DNA of 64,000 nt from Crossaster papposus (taxonomy: Eukaryota > Echinodermata > Asteroidea > Velatida > Solasteridae). The notes beneath the pieces were generated by a model that made no database searches, was not told where the DNA came from, and worked only from the letters and a program-made list of their open reading frames with translations. The position numbers and the translations under genes are program-made. The stretch spans positions 306,397 to 370,396 of the forward strand of contig JBAIAA010000011.1 in assembly GCA_037893245.1 (NCBI GenBank), in the 5' to 3' direction. Positions 21,419-35,560 of the stretch are shown here, one piece after another. Each line of letters starts with the position of its first letter. Within the stretch, counting starts at the first letter, position 1.

Positions 21419-23160
21419 AAAACTACATTTAATATTTGAGTTCAAGTAAAAGCACTATAGGCCATGCACCCAGCATGTAAACAAAAATGTACTGACATAA
21501 ATATGCAGGGAAGTTATACAAATACTCTATAAAAGGGTTAAGATTTGTTTAACCATTTAAAAAACAATACTTTTAGTTTTCAGGGAAAAAAACGATTCCT
21601 ATTACCTTTGTGCATTTTTTTTTTTAACAAACAATTACCACACGATTTTATTGTTATTTTTTTCCACTACAAATTCCGGCATATAAAGCAATAATGTGTG
21701 ACAGGTGGAAATGGGCTTTTCAAGTCTGGAGATGGAATTCATGCTTTTATTCCTTCATCATCAGTGGCTGCATTGCAGCATGTGCAGCCTCCCCGCCCCT
21801 CCTTTGTGGTGATCATTGGGCTTGCGGAATGTTGTGGTTTCTTTTTAGGTAACAATAGTCAAGAGAATGTATAGGTATGGCGTATGAAGCGCAATATGTG
21901 GCAGAGATAACCCCCCCCCCCTCTTTTGTGTTGACCATTGTTTTCCCGGAATCTCAGGAATTCCTTTTAGGTTTCAAGGGGGGTGGGTTAGGTTACATTT
22001 GTGTTGAGTGTGTATAAAGTATAGGGATAAGAGGGGGGTATAAGGTATGGGGGACTAATACCATGCTGGGTACGATAAATTCCAGAGCGCGGCTGGTGAA
22101 TTTCAGTTATCTGGCCCATAAACCTGTAGGCAAGTAACAATGAATTTGCATATTAGTGTGTTGCGTTTTTGGGGGTTACAAAATGCAGCACTGTCTTAAT
22201 TGTTGTGTGAGCACATTTGTATGCATAAGTTACATAACGATACCAGTCAGGCATGCCAATGGTGTACTGACTTGCATGCCTTTGCTTTTCCTTTCAAGTT
22301 ATTGCTACAACAATTTATTCATTCTGTAGTGGAGCTCTCTGGGGTGAGCAGCTATTGCTACAATGAATTAGTCATTGCGTTTTTGAGCTCCCTGCAGTGA
22401 ACAGCTATTGCTGCAATGATTTAGTCATTCTGTTTTTGAGCTCGCATGGAGTGACCAGCATCAACTCGTCTCTCCTGATATTACTTGGCCATTAGTGCTA
22501 TTGCTATAGCCAGTTTCAGTGTTTAATATGTATATACCTCTTAATTTATCGGTGCTGTTTTCCGTTTTGCAAAGTTTGACTGGCACCAGTTGAGGAACGT
22601 CACATACATGGTAAGTAAAGTGATCTTTACTGTTTTATTAAAACGTAGCTTGAATTTTGTTATTTAACTCTTGTGCAAGTTTAGGGAGTTGGACATAGTG
22701 TGACGTTATCAGCAGCGCACTTGATGAATTAATAAGTCAACAGATTTTGCGTGTGATTCATTTCCACACGCTGTCGGCGCGCAGCTCATGAAGCTCAAAG
22801 AAATTGCCCCTTTATATTCATATTTCTGAAGGTTTAGAGTAGACAAGTGTTTTTGTGATTTTGTTAGATTTGTTATTGAGGGGGGATGATTTTATAATAC
22901 AGGTAAAGTATTGAGAATGTTTAACTTTAGTTTAGGGCCTAATGTAGGCGGCAAAAGGAAAGTTTGTTTAACACATTGGCTGAATTTTGTGTCAATCTAG
23001 ATATGCTCTTTGTTTGTATAAGCCTATAAGATTAATGAAGTCGGCAGCTCGTATCCAACAAAGCCCTTCAACTGTTTAGTTTCGATTCTAAACGCTCTAT
23101 AACTTAAGGTGCACTAGCCTAATTCGAGCCCCATTGAAACTAGTGTAAAATCAATATCGT
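21419..23160. other. Intergenic DNA, no gene recognised
   Basis: No family-level coding signal. A ~58-bp imperfect repeat (GAGCTC, then CAGCTATTGCTACAATG and TTAGTCATT) occurs about three times at 22300-22465. At 22575-22612 a small exon-like piece ends in ATG followed by GTAAGT, but nothing supports a gene. Confidence 0.5.
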
Positions 23161-24570
23161 TCCGGGCCAAGTTTTTTGTGTTCCGCGTTTCCACTATTTG
23201 GTGTTCCGCGTTTCCACTATTTTGTGTTCCACTGGAATCGACAATTATAATAATGTAAATTATTTATGTAATATCGTAGCTAGAAATGTTGGTTTTGAAA
23301 AAAAGAAACAAAAAGGGCCTCCTTTCTTTTACAAAAAAGGCATGACGCTTCATTTTTTTAAATTGGCCTAATAGACTATTTCTGCTTCCGAAAAAGAACC
23401 ATTCGTGTGATCAGCTACTAGCACACTACTTAGCCCACACTGATTCCCTTTTTCTCAATCTAAGAACCCTGAAACTGCACGATATTTACTCTCTTTAGTT
23501 AGGAACAATCATGTACCATCTCGCTCACAATACATTACTCATTTGTCTTGCATCGATATTTTCCAGAAATCGTCATATTCATACTCGTGTACTCATCAAG
23601 CTTCTCACCTTCATATCCACTTTTTACAAACAAATTTTACCCCGTGTTCCATCTTTACTTCTTGTTCCAACTTTAACCCTGTGTTTCACCTTTTTTTATT
23701 CCACGTTTTAAATTGTTGTATTCCGCGTTCAATCTTTGTTTATTTCGCATTCCACCTTTTTTTATTCCGCGTTCCAACTGTTTTTATTCCGCGTTCCAAC
23801 TTGTTTTATTCCCACGTTCCAACCTTTTTTTATTCCGTGTTCCAACCTTTTTTTATTCTGCGTTCCAACTTTTTTTTATTCTGCGTTCCCAACTTTTTTT
23901 TATTCTGCGTTCCCAACTTTTTTTTATTCTGCGTTCCCAACTTTGTTTTATTCTGCGTTCCCAACTTTGTTTTATTCTGCGTTCCCAACTTTGTTGTATT
24001 CTGCGTTCCCAACTGTTTCTACTCCGCGTTCCCAACTGTTTCTACTCCGCGTTCCCAACTGTTTCTACTCCGCGTTCCCAACTGTTTCTACTCTGCGTTC
24101 CCAACTGTTTCTACTCCGCGTTCCCAACTGTTTCTACTCCGCGTTCCCAACTGTTTCTACTCCGCGTTCCCAACTGTTTCTACTCCGCGTTCCCAACTGT
24201 TTCTACTCCGCGTTCCCAACTGTTTCTACTCCGCGTTCCCAACTTTTTCTACTCCGCGTTCCCAACTTTTTCTACTCCGCGTTCCCAACTGTTTCTACTC
24301 CGCGTTCCCAACTGTTTCTACTCCGCGTTCCCAACTGTTTCTACTCCGCGTTCCCAACTGTTTCTACTCCGCGTTCCCAACTGTTTCTACTCCGCGTTCC
24401 CAACTGTTTCTACTCCGCGTTCCCAACTGTTTCTACTCTGCGTTCCCAACTGTTTCTACTCTGCGTTCCCAACTGTTTCTACTCTGCGTTCCCAACTGTT
24501 TCTACTCCGCGTTCCCAACTGTTTCTACTCCGCGTTCCCAACTTTTTATACTCCCGTTCCAACTATTTTT
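23160..24570. repeat. 23-bp satellite (CGCGTTCCCAACTGTTTCTA core)
   Basis: Degenerate forms begin at 23165-23240 (TTCCGCGTTTCCACTATTT). The array restarts at ~23640 with T-rich versions (GTTCCAACTTTTTTTTATT) and becomes homogeneous from ~24000 to 24545, about 24 near-identical 23-bp units. Divergence falls from left to right. Because 23 is not divisible by 3 and the unit lacks stops, all three plus frames stay open, which is not evidence of a gene. Confidence 0.92.
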
Positions 24571-24724
24571 ATTCCGCGTCCCTTCCGCCCAGACCTGCAC
24601 GCCTAGACCGAAACAAAGTTACGTTAATGTTTTAAGAGGTCAAATTGACTAGGGGACTAATTATTTAGATTTTGTTTGGATACTGTGCAAGTGTAAACTG
24701 TTTGTCATTGCAGGCGCCAACAAA

Positions 24725-24774
24725 ATGAACCGGCGCTGAGCCGCCTTGCCCGCCGCCGTCAACGCTGGTTCATT
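24725..24774 (+). repeat. ~50-bp hairpin module, first copy of the 24.7-33.3 kb set
   Basis: It runs from ATGAACCGGCGCTGAGCC through a CCCGCCGCC loop to ACGCTGGTTCAT. In the best copies elsewhere the arms are 17 bases (AATGAACCAGCGCTGAG and its inverse). Ten more copies follow at the positions listed for the tandem array, most with GCTTGTTCAT in the right arm, which weakens pairing. Confidence 0.85.
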
Positions 24775-24949
24775 TCAGTGGCGCCTGAGACAAGAAGACA
24801 CGAAGACACGAAAAGGAATATAAAAAAAAACCACCTAAATACTGACACACAGTTGCGAGTAATTTTCTAAGAGATGCCAAACTGATTATGAGACTAAGTT
24901 TGTTGACTTTGTTTGGATACCCGACTGCAAGTGTAGACTTGAAATGAAG

Positions 24950-25035
24950 TCGTTGGACACTGTCGTGTGTAGTCGCCATCCAAAAAACCAACGCTAAGCC
25001 ACTATGCATGGACAAAGACGACAGTGTCTAACAAC
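24950..25035. repeat. Second inverted repeat of the ~850-bp unit
   Basis: GTCGTTGGACACTGTCGT on the left pairs with ACGACAGTGTCTAACAAC on the right, around a ~40-base loop containing CGCCATCCAAAAAACC. It is repeated in each unit, for example at 25793-25880. Confidence 0.75.
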
Positions 25036-28000
25036 AAATTTTTTGCCCATCCAAGGTCAACTTTTGTTTGTGTGTATTTTAAACCACTTTAGAGGAAGAC
25101 TGTTGTCGGATAAGGGAGTGACAGCCCAAGATGATGACAGGACTGGAAGACTGGACGATTGGTGGGTGTTTTATGACACGTTCTGTTATATTAAAGCACT
25201 GTAGTGCATATTTTGTGCATAAATAGATACATATAATGCGCCTCTATATTTGGCGTGATGAAATTTGTTTGAAATTACACCTTAAATACCCGACTCCAGT
25301 AATAATCAAAACAAGTATAACAATGTATACAGCTTTGCCCATCCAAAGTTGATATTTGATTATTGTTATTGTTTTAATTTTAAACAGCTTGAGATGGAGA
25401 ATTAAAGAATGCGACAACAAGACCGCACGCCCAGACCAGCACGCCTAGACCGAAACAAAGTTAAGTATATGATTTAAGAGAGGTTAAATTGACTAGGGGA
25501 CTAATTATTTAGATTTTGTTTGGATACTGTGCAAGTGTAAACTGTTTTTGTCATTGCAGGCGCCAACAAAATGAACCGGCGCTGAGCCGCCTTGCCCGCC
25601 GCCGTCAACGCTTGTTCATTTTAGTGGCGTCTGCTCGGAGAAAGACAAGAAGACACGAAAAGGAATGAAAACAAAACCCACTCAAATACTGACACACAGT
25701 TACGAGTAATTTTCGATGCCAAACTGCTTATGAGACTAATTTTGTCGACTTTGTTTGGATACCCGACTGTGCAAGTGTAGACTTGAAATGAAGTCGTTGG
25801 ACACTGTCGTTTTTGTATGTGTAGTCGCCATCCAAAAAAACCAACGCTGAGCCACTATGCATGGACAAAGATGACAGTGTCTCACAAGAAACATTTTGCC
25901 CATCCAAGGCCAACTTTTGTTTGTGTGTATTTTAAACCACTTTAGAGGAAGACTGTTGTCGTATAAGGGAGTGACAGCCCAAGATGATGACAGGACTGGA
26001 AGACTGGACGATTGGTGGGTGTTTTATGACACGTTCTGTTATATTAAAGCACTGTAGTGCATATTTTGTGCATAAATAGATACATATAATGCGCCTCTAT
26101 ATTTGGCGTGATGAAATTTGTTTGAAATTACACCTTAAATACCCGACTCCAGTAATAATCAAAACAAGTATAACAATGTATACAGCTTTGCCCAATGTAT
26201 ACAGCTTTGCCCATCCAAATTTGATTATTGTTATTGTTTTAATTTTAAACAGCTTGAGATGGAGAATCAATGAATGCGACAACAAGACCGCACGCCCAGA
26301 CCAGCACGCCTAGACCGAAACAAAGTTAAGTATATGTTTTAAGAGAGGTTAAATTGACTAGGGGACTAATTATTTAGATTTTGTTTGGATACTGTGCAAG
26401 TGTAAACTGTTTTTGTCATTGCAGGGGCCAACAAAATGAACCGGCGCTGAGCCGCCTTGCCCGCCGCCGTCAACGCTTGTTCATTTTAGTGGCGTCTGCT
26501 CGAAGAAAGACAAGTAGACACGAAAAGGAATGAAAACAAAACCCACTCAAATACTGACACACAGTTACGAGTAATTTTTGATGCCAAACTGCTTATGAGA
26601 CTAATTTTGTCGACTTTGTTTGGATACCCGACTGTGCAAGTGTAGACTTGAAATTAAGTCGTTGGACACTGTCGTTTTTGTATGTGTAGTCGCCATCCAA
26701 AAAACCAACGCTGAGCCACTATGCATGGACAAAGACGACAGTGTCTAACAACAAACTTTTTGCCCATCCAAGGCCAACTTTTGTTTGTGTGTATTTTAAA
26801 CCACTTTAGAGGAAGACTGTTGTTGGATAAGGGAGTGACAGCCCAAGATGATGACAGGACTGGAAGACTGGACGATTGGTGGGTGTTTTATGACACGTTC
26901 TGTTATATTAAAGCACTGTAGTGCATATTTTGTGCATAAATAGATACATATAATGCGCCTCTATATTTGGCGTGATGAAATTCGTTTGAAATTACACCTT
27001 AAATACCCGACTCCAGTAATAATCAAAACAAGTATAACAATGTATACAGCTTTGCCCATCCAAAGTTGATATTTGATTATTGTTATTGTTTTAATTTTAA
27101 ACAGCTTGAGATGGAGAATTAAAGAATGCGACAACAAGACCGCACGCCCAGACCAGCACGCCTAGACCGAAACAAAGTTAAGTATATGATTTAAGAGAGG
27201 TTAAATTGACTAGGGGACTAATTATTTAGATTTTGTTTGGATACTGTGCAAGTGTAAACTGTTTTTGTCATTGCAGGCGCCAACAAAATGAACCGGCGCT
27301 GAGCCGCCTTGCCCGCCGCCGTCAACGCTTGTTCATTTTAGTGGCGTCTGCTCGGAGAAAGACAAGAAGACACGAAAAGGAATGAAAACAAAACCCACTC
27401 AAATACTGACACACAGTTACGAGTAATTTTCGATGCCAAACTGCTTATGAGACTAATTTTGTCGACTTTGTTTGGATACCCGACTGTGCAAGTGTAGACT
27501 TGAAATTAAGTCGTTAGACACTGTCGTTTTTGTATGTGTAGTCGCCATCCAAAAAAACCAACGCTGAGCCACTATGCATGGACAAAGACGACAGTGTCTC
27601 ACAAGAAACATTTTGCCCATCCAAGGCCAACTTTTGTTTGTGTGTATTTTAAACCACTTTAGAGGAAGACTGTTGTTGGATAAGGGAGTGACAGCCCAAG
27701 ATGATGACAGGACTGGAAGACTGGACGATTGGTGGGTGTTTTATGACACGTTCTGTTATATTGAAGCACTGTAGTGCATATTTTGTGCATAAATAGATAC
27801 ATATAATGCGCCTCTATATTTGGCGTGATGAAATTTGTTTGAAATTACACCTTAAATACCCGACTCCAGTAATAATCAAAACAAGTATAACAATGTATAC
27901 AGCTTTGCCCAATGTATACAGCTTTGCCCATCCAAATTTGATTATTGTTATTGTTTTAATTTTAAACAGCTTGAGATGGAGAATCAATGAATGCGACAAC

Positions 28001-31000
28001 AAGACCGCACGCCCAGACCAGCACGCCTAGACCGAAACAAAGTTAAGTATATGTTTTAAGAGAGGTTAAATTGACTAGGGGACTAATTATTTAGATTTTG
28101 TTTGGATACTGTGCAAGTGTAAACTGTTTTTGTCATTGCAGGGGCCAACAAAATGAACCGGCGCTGAGCCGCCTTGCCCGCCGCCGTCAACGCTTGTTCA
28201 TTTTAGTGGCGTCTGCTCGAAGAAAGACAAGTAGACACGAAAAGGAATGAAAACAAAACCCACTCAAATACTGACACACAGTTACGAGTAATTTTTGATG
28301 CCAAACTGCTTATGAGACTAATTTTGTCGACTTTGTTTGGATACCCAACTGTGCAAGTGTAGACTTGAAATTAAGTCGTTGGACACCGTCGTTTTTGTAT
28401 GTGTAGTCGCCATCCAAAAAACCAACGCTGAGCCACTATGCATGGACAAAGACGACAGTGTCTAACAACAAACTTTTTGCCCATCCAAGGCCAACTTTTG
28501 TTTGTGTGTATTTTAAACCACTTTAGAGGAAGACTGTTGTTGGATAAGGGAGTGACAGCCCAAGATGATGACAGGACTGGAAGACTGGACGATTGGTGGG
28601 TGTTTTATGACACGTTCTGTTATATTAAAGCACTGTAGTGCATATTTTGTGCATAAATAGATACATATAATGCGCCTCTATATTTGGCGTGATGAAATTC
28701 GTTTGAAATTACACCTTAAATACCCGACTCCAGTAATAATCAAAACAAGTATAACAATGTATACAGCTTTGCCCATCCAAAGTTGATATTTGATTATTGT
28801 TATTGTTTTAATTTTAAACAGCTTGAGATGGAGAATTAAAGAATGCGACAACAAGACCGCACGCCCAGACCAGCACGCCTAGACCGAAACAAAGTTAAGT
28901 ATATGATTTAAGAGAGGTTAAATTGACTAGGGGACTAATTATTTAGATTTTGTTTGGATACTGTGCAAGTGTAAACTGTTTTTGTCATTGCAGGCGCCAA
29001 CAAAATGAACCGGCGCTGAGCCGCCTTGCCCGCCGCCGTCAACGCTTGTTCATTTTAGTGGCGTCTGCTCGGAGAAAGACAAGAAGACACGAAAAGGAAT
29101 GAAAACAAAACCCACTCAAATACTGACACACAGTTACGAGTAATTTTCGATGCCAAACTGCTTATGAGACTAATTTTGTTGACTTTGTTTGGATACCCGA
29201 CTGTGCAAGTGTAGACTTGAAATGAAGTCGTTGGACACTGTCGTTTTTGTATGTGTAGTCGCCATCCAAAAAAACCAACGCTGAGCCACTATGCATGGAC
29301 AAAGACGACAGTGTCTCACAAGAAACATTTTGCCCATCCAAGGCCAACTTTTGTTTGTGTGTATTTTAAACCACTTTAGAGGAAGACTGTTGTTGGATAA
29401 GGGAGTGACAGCCCAAGATGATGACAGGACTGGAAGACTGGACGATTGGTGGGTGTTTTATGACACGTTCTGTTATATTGAAGCACTGTAGTGCATATTT
29501 TGTGCATAAATAGATACATATATTTGGCGTGATGAAATTTGTTTGAAATTACACCTTAAATACCCGACTCCAGTAATAATCAAAACAAGTATAACAATGT
29601 ATACAGCTTTGCCCAATGTATACAGCTTTGCCCATCCAAATTTGATTATTGTTATTGTTTTAATTTTAAACAGCTCGAGATGGAGAATTAAAGAATGCGA
29701 CAACAAGACCGCACGCCCAGACCAGCATGCCTAGACCGAAACAAAGTTAAGTATATGATTTAAGAGAGGTTAAATTGACTAGGGGACTAATTATTTAGAT
29801 TTTGTTTGGATACTGTGCAAGTGTAAACTGTTTTTGTCATTGCAGGCGCCAACAAAATGAACCGGCGCTGAGCCGCCTTGCCCGCCGCCGTCAACGCTTG
29901 TTCATTTTAGTGGCATCTGCTCGAAGAAAGACAAGAAGACACGAAAAGGAATGAAAACAAAACCCACTCAAATACTGACACACAGTTACGAGTAATTTTC
30001 GATGCCAAACTGCTTATGAGACTAATTTTGTCGACTTTGTTTGGATACCCGACTGTGCAAGTGTAGACTTGAAATGAAGTCGTTGGACACTGTCGTTTTT
30101 GTATGTGTAGTCGCCATCCAAAAAAATCTACGCTGAGCCACTATGCATGGACAAAGACGACAGTGTCTCACAAGAAACATTTTGCCCATCCAAGGCCAAC
30201 TTTTGTTTGTGTGTATTTTAAACCACTTTAGAGGAAGACTGTTGTTGGATAAGGGAGTGACAGCCCAAGATGATGACAGGACTGGAAGACTGGACGATTG
30301 GTGGGTGTTGTATGACACGTTCTGTTATATTAAAGCACTGTAGTGCATATTTTGTGCATAAATAGATACATATAATGCGCCTCTATATTTGGCATGATGA
30401 AATTTGTTTGAAATTACACCTTAAATACCCGACTCCAGTAATAATCAAAACAAGTATAACAATGTATACAGCTTTGCCCATCCAAAGTTGATATTTGATT
30501 ATTGTTATTGTTTTAATTTTAAACAGCTTGAGATGGAGAATTAAAGAATGCGACAACAAGACCGCACGCCCAGACCAGCATGCCTAGACCGAAACAAAGT
30601 TAAGTATATGATTTAAGAGAGGTTAAATTGACTAGGGGACTAATTATTTAGATTTTGTTTGGATACTGTGCAAGTGTAAACTGTTTTTGTCATTGCAGGC
30701 GCCAACAAAATGAACCGGCGCTGAGCCGCCTTGCCCGCCGCCGTCAACGCTTGTTCATTTTAGTGGCATCTGCTCGAAGAAAGACAAGAAGACACGAAAA
30801 GGAATGAAAACAAAACCCACTCAAATACTGACACACAGTTACGAGTAATTTTCGATGCCAAACTGCTTATGAGACTAATTTTGTCGACTTTGTTTGGATA
30901 CCCGACTGTGCAAGTGTAGACTTGAAATGAAGTCGTTGGACACTGTCGTTTTTGTATGTGTAGTCGCCATCCAAAAAAATCAACGCTGAGCCACTATGCA

Positions 31001-34000
31001 TGGACAAAGACGACAGTGTCTCACAAGAAACATTTTGCCCATCCAAGGCCAACTTTTGTTTGTGTGTATTTTAAACCACTTTAGAGGAAGACTGTTGTTG
31101 GATAAGGGAGTGACAGCCCAAGATGATGACAGGACTGGAAGACTGGACGATTGGTGGGTGTTGTATGACACGTTCTGTTATATTAAAGCACTGTAGTGCA
31201 TATTTTGTGCATAAATAGATACATATAATGCGCCTCTATATTTGGCGTGATGAAATTTGTTTGAAATTACACCTTAAATACCCGACTCCAGTAATAATCA
31301 AAACAAGTATAACAATGTATACAGCTTTGCCCAATGTATACAGCTTTGCCCATCCAAATTTGATTATTGTTATTGTTTTAATTTTAAACAGCTTGAGATG
31401 GAGAATTAAAGAATGCGACAACAAGACCGCACGCCCAGACCAGCACGCCTAGACCGAAACAAAGTTAAGTATATGATTTAAGAGAGGTTAAATTGACTAG
31501 GGGACTAATTATTTAGATTTTGTTTGGATACTGTGCAAGTGTAAACTGTTTTTGTCATTGCAGGCGCCAACAAAATGAACCGGCGCTGAGCCGCCTTGCC
31601 CGCCGCCGTCAACGCTTGTTCATTTTAGTGGCGTCTGCTCGGAGAAAGACAAGAAGACACGAAAAGGAATGAAAACAAAACCCACTCAAATACTGACACA
31701 CAGTTACGAGTAATTTTCGATGCCAAACTGCTTATGAGACTAATTTTGTCGACTTTGTTTGGATACCCGACTGTGCAAGTGTAGACTTGAAATGAAGTCG
31801 TTGGACACTGTCGTTTTTGTATGTGTAGTCGCCATCCAAAAAAACCAACGCTGAGCCACTATGCATGGACAAAGACGACAGTGTCTCACAAGAAACATTT
31901 TGCCCATCCAAGGCCAACTTTTGTTTGTGTGTATTTTAAACCACTTTAGAGGAAGACTGTTGTTGGATAAGGGAGTGACAGCCCAAGATGATGACAGGAC
32001 TGGAAGACTGGACGATTGGTGGGTGTTTTATGACACGTTCTGTTATATTGAAGCACTGTAGTGCATATTTTGTGCATAAATAGATACATATATTTGGCGT
32101 GATGAAATTTGTTTGAAATTACACCTTAAATACCCGACTCCAGTAATAATCAAAACAAGTATAACAATGTATACAGCTTTGCCCAATGTATACAGCTTTG
32201 CCCATCCAAATTTGATTATTGTTATTGTTTTAATTTTAAACAGCTTGAGATGGAGAATTAAAGAATGCGACAACAAGACCGCACGCCCAGACCAGCACGC
32301 CTAGACCGAAACAAAGTTAAGTATATGTTTTAAGAGAGGTTAAATTGACTAGGGGACTAATTATTTAGATTTTGTTTGGATACTGTGCAAGTGTAAACTG
32401 TTTTTGTCATTGCAGGCGCCAACAAAATAAACCGGCGCTGAGCCGCCTTGCCCGCCGCCGTCAACGCTTGTTCATTTTAGTGGCGTCTGCTCGGAGAAAG
32501 ACAAGAAGACACGAAAAGGAATGAAAACAAAACCCACTCAAATACTGACACACAGTTACAAGTAATTTTCGATGCCAAACTGCTTATGAGACTAATTTTG
32601 TCGACTTTGTTTGGATACCCGACTGTGCAAGTGTAGACTTGAAATAAAGTCGTTGGACACTGTCGTTTTTGTATGTGTAGTCGCCATCCAAAAAAACCAA
32701 CGCTGAGCCACTATGCATGGACAAGGACGACAGTGTCTAACAACAAACTTTTTGCCCATCCAAGGCCAACTTTTGTTTGTGTGTATTTTAAACCACTTTA
32801 GAGGAAGACTGTTGTTGGATAAGGGAGTGACAGCCCAAGATGCACCCGCCCCAGATGACAACAGGACTGGAAGACTGGACGATTGGTGAGTGTTTTATGA
32901 CACGTTCTGTTATATTAAAGCACTGTAGTGCATATTTTGTGCATAAATAGATACATATAATGCGCCTTCATATTTGGCGTGATGAAATTTGTTTGAAATC
33001 ACACCTTAAATACCCGATTTCAGTAATAATAAAAACAAGTATAACAATGTATACAGCTTTGCCCATCCCAAGTTCATATTTGATTATTGTTATTGTTTTA
33101 ATTTTAAACAGCTTGAGATGGAGAATTAAAGAATGCGACAACAAGACCGCACGCCCAGACCAGCACGCCTAGACCGAAACAAAGTTAAGTATATGTTTTA
33201 AGAGAGGTTAAATTGACTAGGGGACTAATTATTTAGATTTTGTTTGGATACTGTGCAAGTGTAAACTGTTTTTGTCATTGCAGGCGCCAACAAAATGAAC
33301 CGGCGCTGAGCCGCCTTGCCCGCCGCCGTCAACGCTTGTTCATTTTAGTGGCGTCTGCTCGGAGAAAGACAAGAAGACACGAAAAGGAATGAAAACAAAA
33401 CCCACTCAAATACTGACACACAGTTACGAGTAATTTTCTAAGAGATGCCAAACTGATTATGAGACTAATTTTGTCGACTTTGTTTGGATACCCGACTGTG
33501 CAAGTGTAGACTTGAAATGAAGTCGTTGGACACTGTCGTTTTTGTATGTGTAGTCGCCATCCAAAAAAACCAACGCTGAGCCACTATGCATGGACAAAGA
33601 CGACAGTGTCTCACAACAAACATTTTGCCCATCCAAGGCCAACTTTTGTTTGTGTGTATTTTAAACCACTAGAGGAAGACTGTTGTTGGATAAGGGAGTG
33701 ACAAGATGCACCCGCCCAAGATGACGACAGGACTGGAAGACTGGACGATTGGTGGGTGTTTTATGACACGTTCTGTTATATTAAAGCACTGTAGTGCCTA
33801 TTTTGTTTATTTGTTTATTGTCACAGATATATATACATATAATGTGCCTTCATATTTAGCGTGATGAAATTCGTTTAAAATTACACCTTAAATACCCGAC
33901 TCCAGTCATAATAAAAACCAAGTATAACAATGTATACAGCTTTGCCCATCCAAAGTTGATATTTGATTTTTGTTATTGTTTCAATTTTAAACAGCTTGAG

Positions 34001-35392
34001 ATGGAGAATCAATGAATGCGACTGGAAGCTATGAAGGACTGGAAGATTGGTGAGTGTTTTATGACACGTTCTATTATATTAAACCACTATAGTATATATT
34101 TGGAGTTTTTGTTTATTGTCACAGTTATAGATAGTTATAATGCACCTTCATTTCGCTAGCTAAAGTTCGTTTAAAAATACACATTGAAAACGTGACTCGT
34201 ATATTTCAGTATTCTATTACAGAAAATATGTCACCTCCGATACTTACATATGCATTTCTTTGCGCATGCGCAAGGAATTTGCTGAAACGAAAACAAAGGC
34301 TATGACGTCACCCACACACTGCACCTCCCAGAAGCCCTATATGAATCGTCCTTATTTCAGCGTGCATTAAGTGTACACGTGTTGTTAGGTTTACTCCTAG
34401 CGATACACTCTACAAGCGTAAAGATTGTATTTTCGACACGACATGGCTGAACCAAAATCTAAGAAAAAGACAGCGAATCGCAGCAATATTTGCCGTTCCT
34501 GTGGTAGTTCACCTTTGGACTTTGATATACATCCTTCCTGCTTCCGTTGTCGTCTATGCTCACAGGATAACCCTTGCTGAATCTGTTCATAGTTTCATCC
34601 TACAGTCGCCCTATTCCCGCCTCGTCAGAGAGACGGAACGACCTTTCTTTTTGGGCTGAGCTTGGGCGTACTTCCCTAACGATCCCCGTCAGTACGGGCC
34701 GCCGATGCATCTCTCTTGCCTGCCTTTGAGCTACTTTCCTACGTACTACACTCCGGAGATGTCATATCATGGCACTATATGCTGACGATGATTACAGCCA
34801 GTGCGATAGTAGCCACTATTTCAGAGGCCACGCTACACATTCTTTGTCTCGTGATAGTGCCTACTGCTCTCAACACTACGTCGGAGATCATTTTCCGGAG
34901 GGAATTTTTCGTCTTCGTTCTGGGGATTTTTATCGTTTCCGCTCCCGTTCTCGATCGACTACCAGGTCGTCTCATCGACTATCAGGTCGTACACACACGG
35001 CCATCCTTTGTCTTTTTTACCGACTTCCAGTGACTCGGATCTAGACAGTCGGGAGCCCAAAGTGATCATCCCAGAAGTGGGTAAGATTTTTACAGTTTCC
35101 CCCTCCTTCTTCTATAGAAGCCTCCCGCTCCTCCTTCCGAAGAGAGACAGCTAGACCCACTCCTCTGAATTTTGTGCTTCCCATTGACATTTGTTTGGCG
35201 GACATCATGGATAAAGCCTTTTCTCTCATTCAGAAGAAAAAACCTCCCAAAGCCTCCTCCAGAGAACATTGACTTTTTAAAACCAAAGATGATAACTCCA
35301 ATCAGTTTTGTACTATCCCAACAATTCTTTCAGCAGTCAAAGACAAATTGTGTTCTTCCAACCCGTCCAAGAGAAGCTTTTTCCCAGACAAG

Positions 35393-35560
35393 ATGGAAAC
35401 CCTGGCCACTGTCCTGCAATCCCTTCCCCAGGGCTGGTGGGCTGCAACCCTGGATCTGAAGGATGTTTATCTTCATATCTCCATCCACAGAGACCATCAG
35501 AGGTTCTTGCAATTCATGTATCGGAACATCACTTATCAGTTTACCCAAAAATTGGACTCT
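35393..35560 (+). pseudogene. DIRS-type reverse transcriptase fragment
   Basis: METLATVLQSLPQGWWAATL, then DLKDVYLHISIHRDHQRFLQ and FMYRNITYQF, matches the start of the RT palm of DIRS/Ty3-like enzymes, including the LDLKDxYLHI motif that carries the first catalytic Asp. The following fingers/palm and YxDD block are missing and the frame jumps directly to RNase H-end-like sequence. Confidence 0.8.

Larger units (their letters stand above)
24603..34100. repeat. Tandem array of 846-868-bp units, eleven landmark copies
   Basis: The landmark ATGAACCGGCGCTGAGCC occurs at 24725, 25571, 26436, 27288, 28153, 29005, 29857, 30710, 31575, 32427 (ATAAACC variant) and 33295. Spacings are 846, 865, 852, 865, 852, 852, 853, 865, 852 and 868. 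The longer unit has an extra short duplication (CCCAATGTATACAGCTTTG). Central copies are almost identical and edge copies diverge. Each unit carries the GC-rich hairpin, a second inverted repeat around GACGACAGTGTCT, and acceptor/donor-like sequences. The identical short open frames in each unit reflect recent duplication only. Confidence 0.95.

Noticed and set aside
23543-24652. 370-codon plus-strand frame with FYSAFPTVSTPRSQ repeats
   Set aside because: The 23-bp unit shifts frame each copy, so all three plus frames stay open. It is a satellite artefact.
24603-34100. Identical 61-77-codon frames in every ~850-bp unit (MHGQRRQCL on plus, MALDGQNVSC on minus)
   Set aside because: They are identical because the units are recent duplicates. 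The ends fall at splice-like sites, and no family is recognised.
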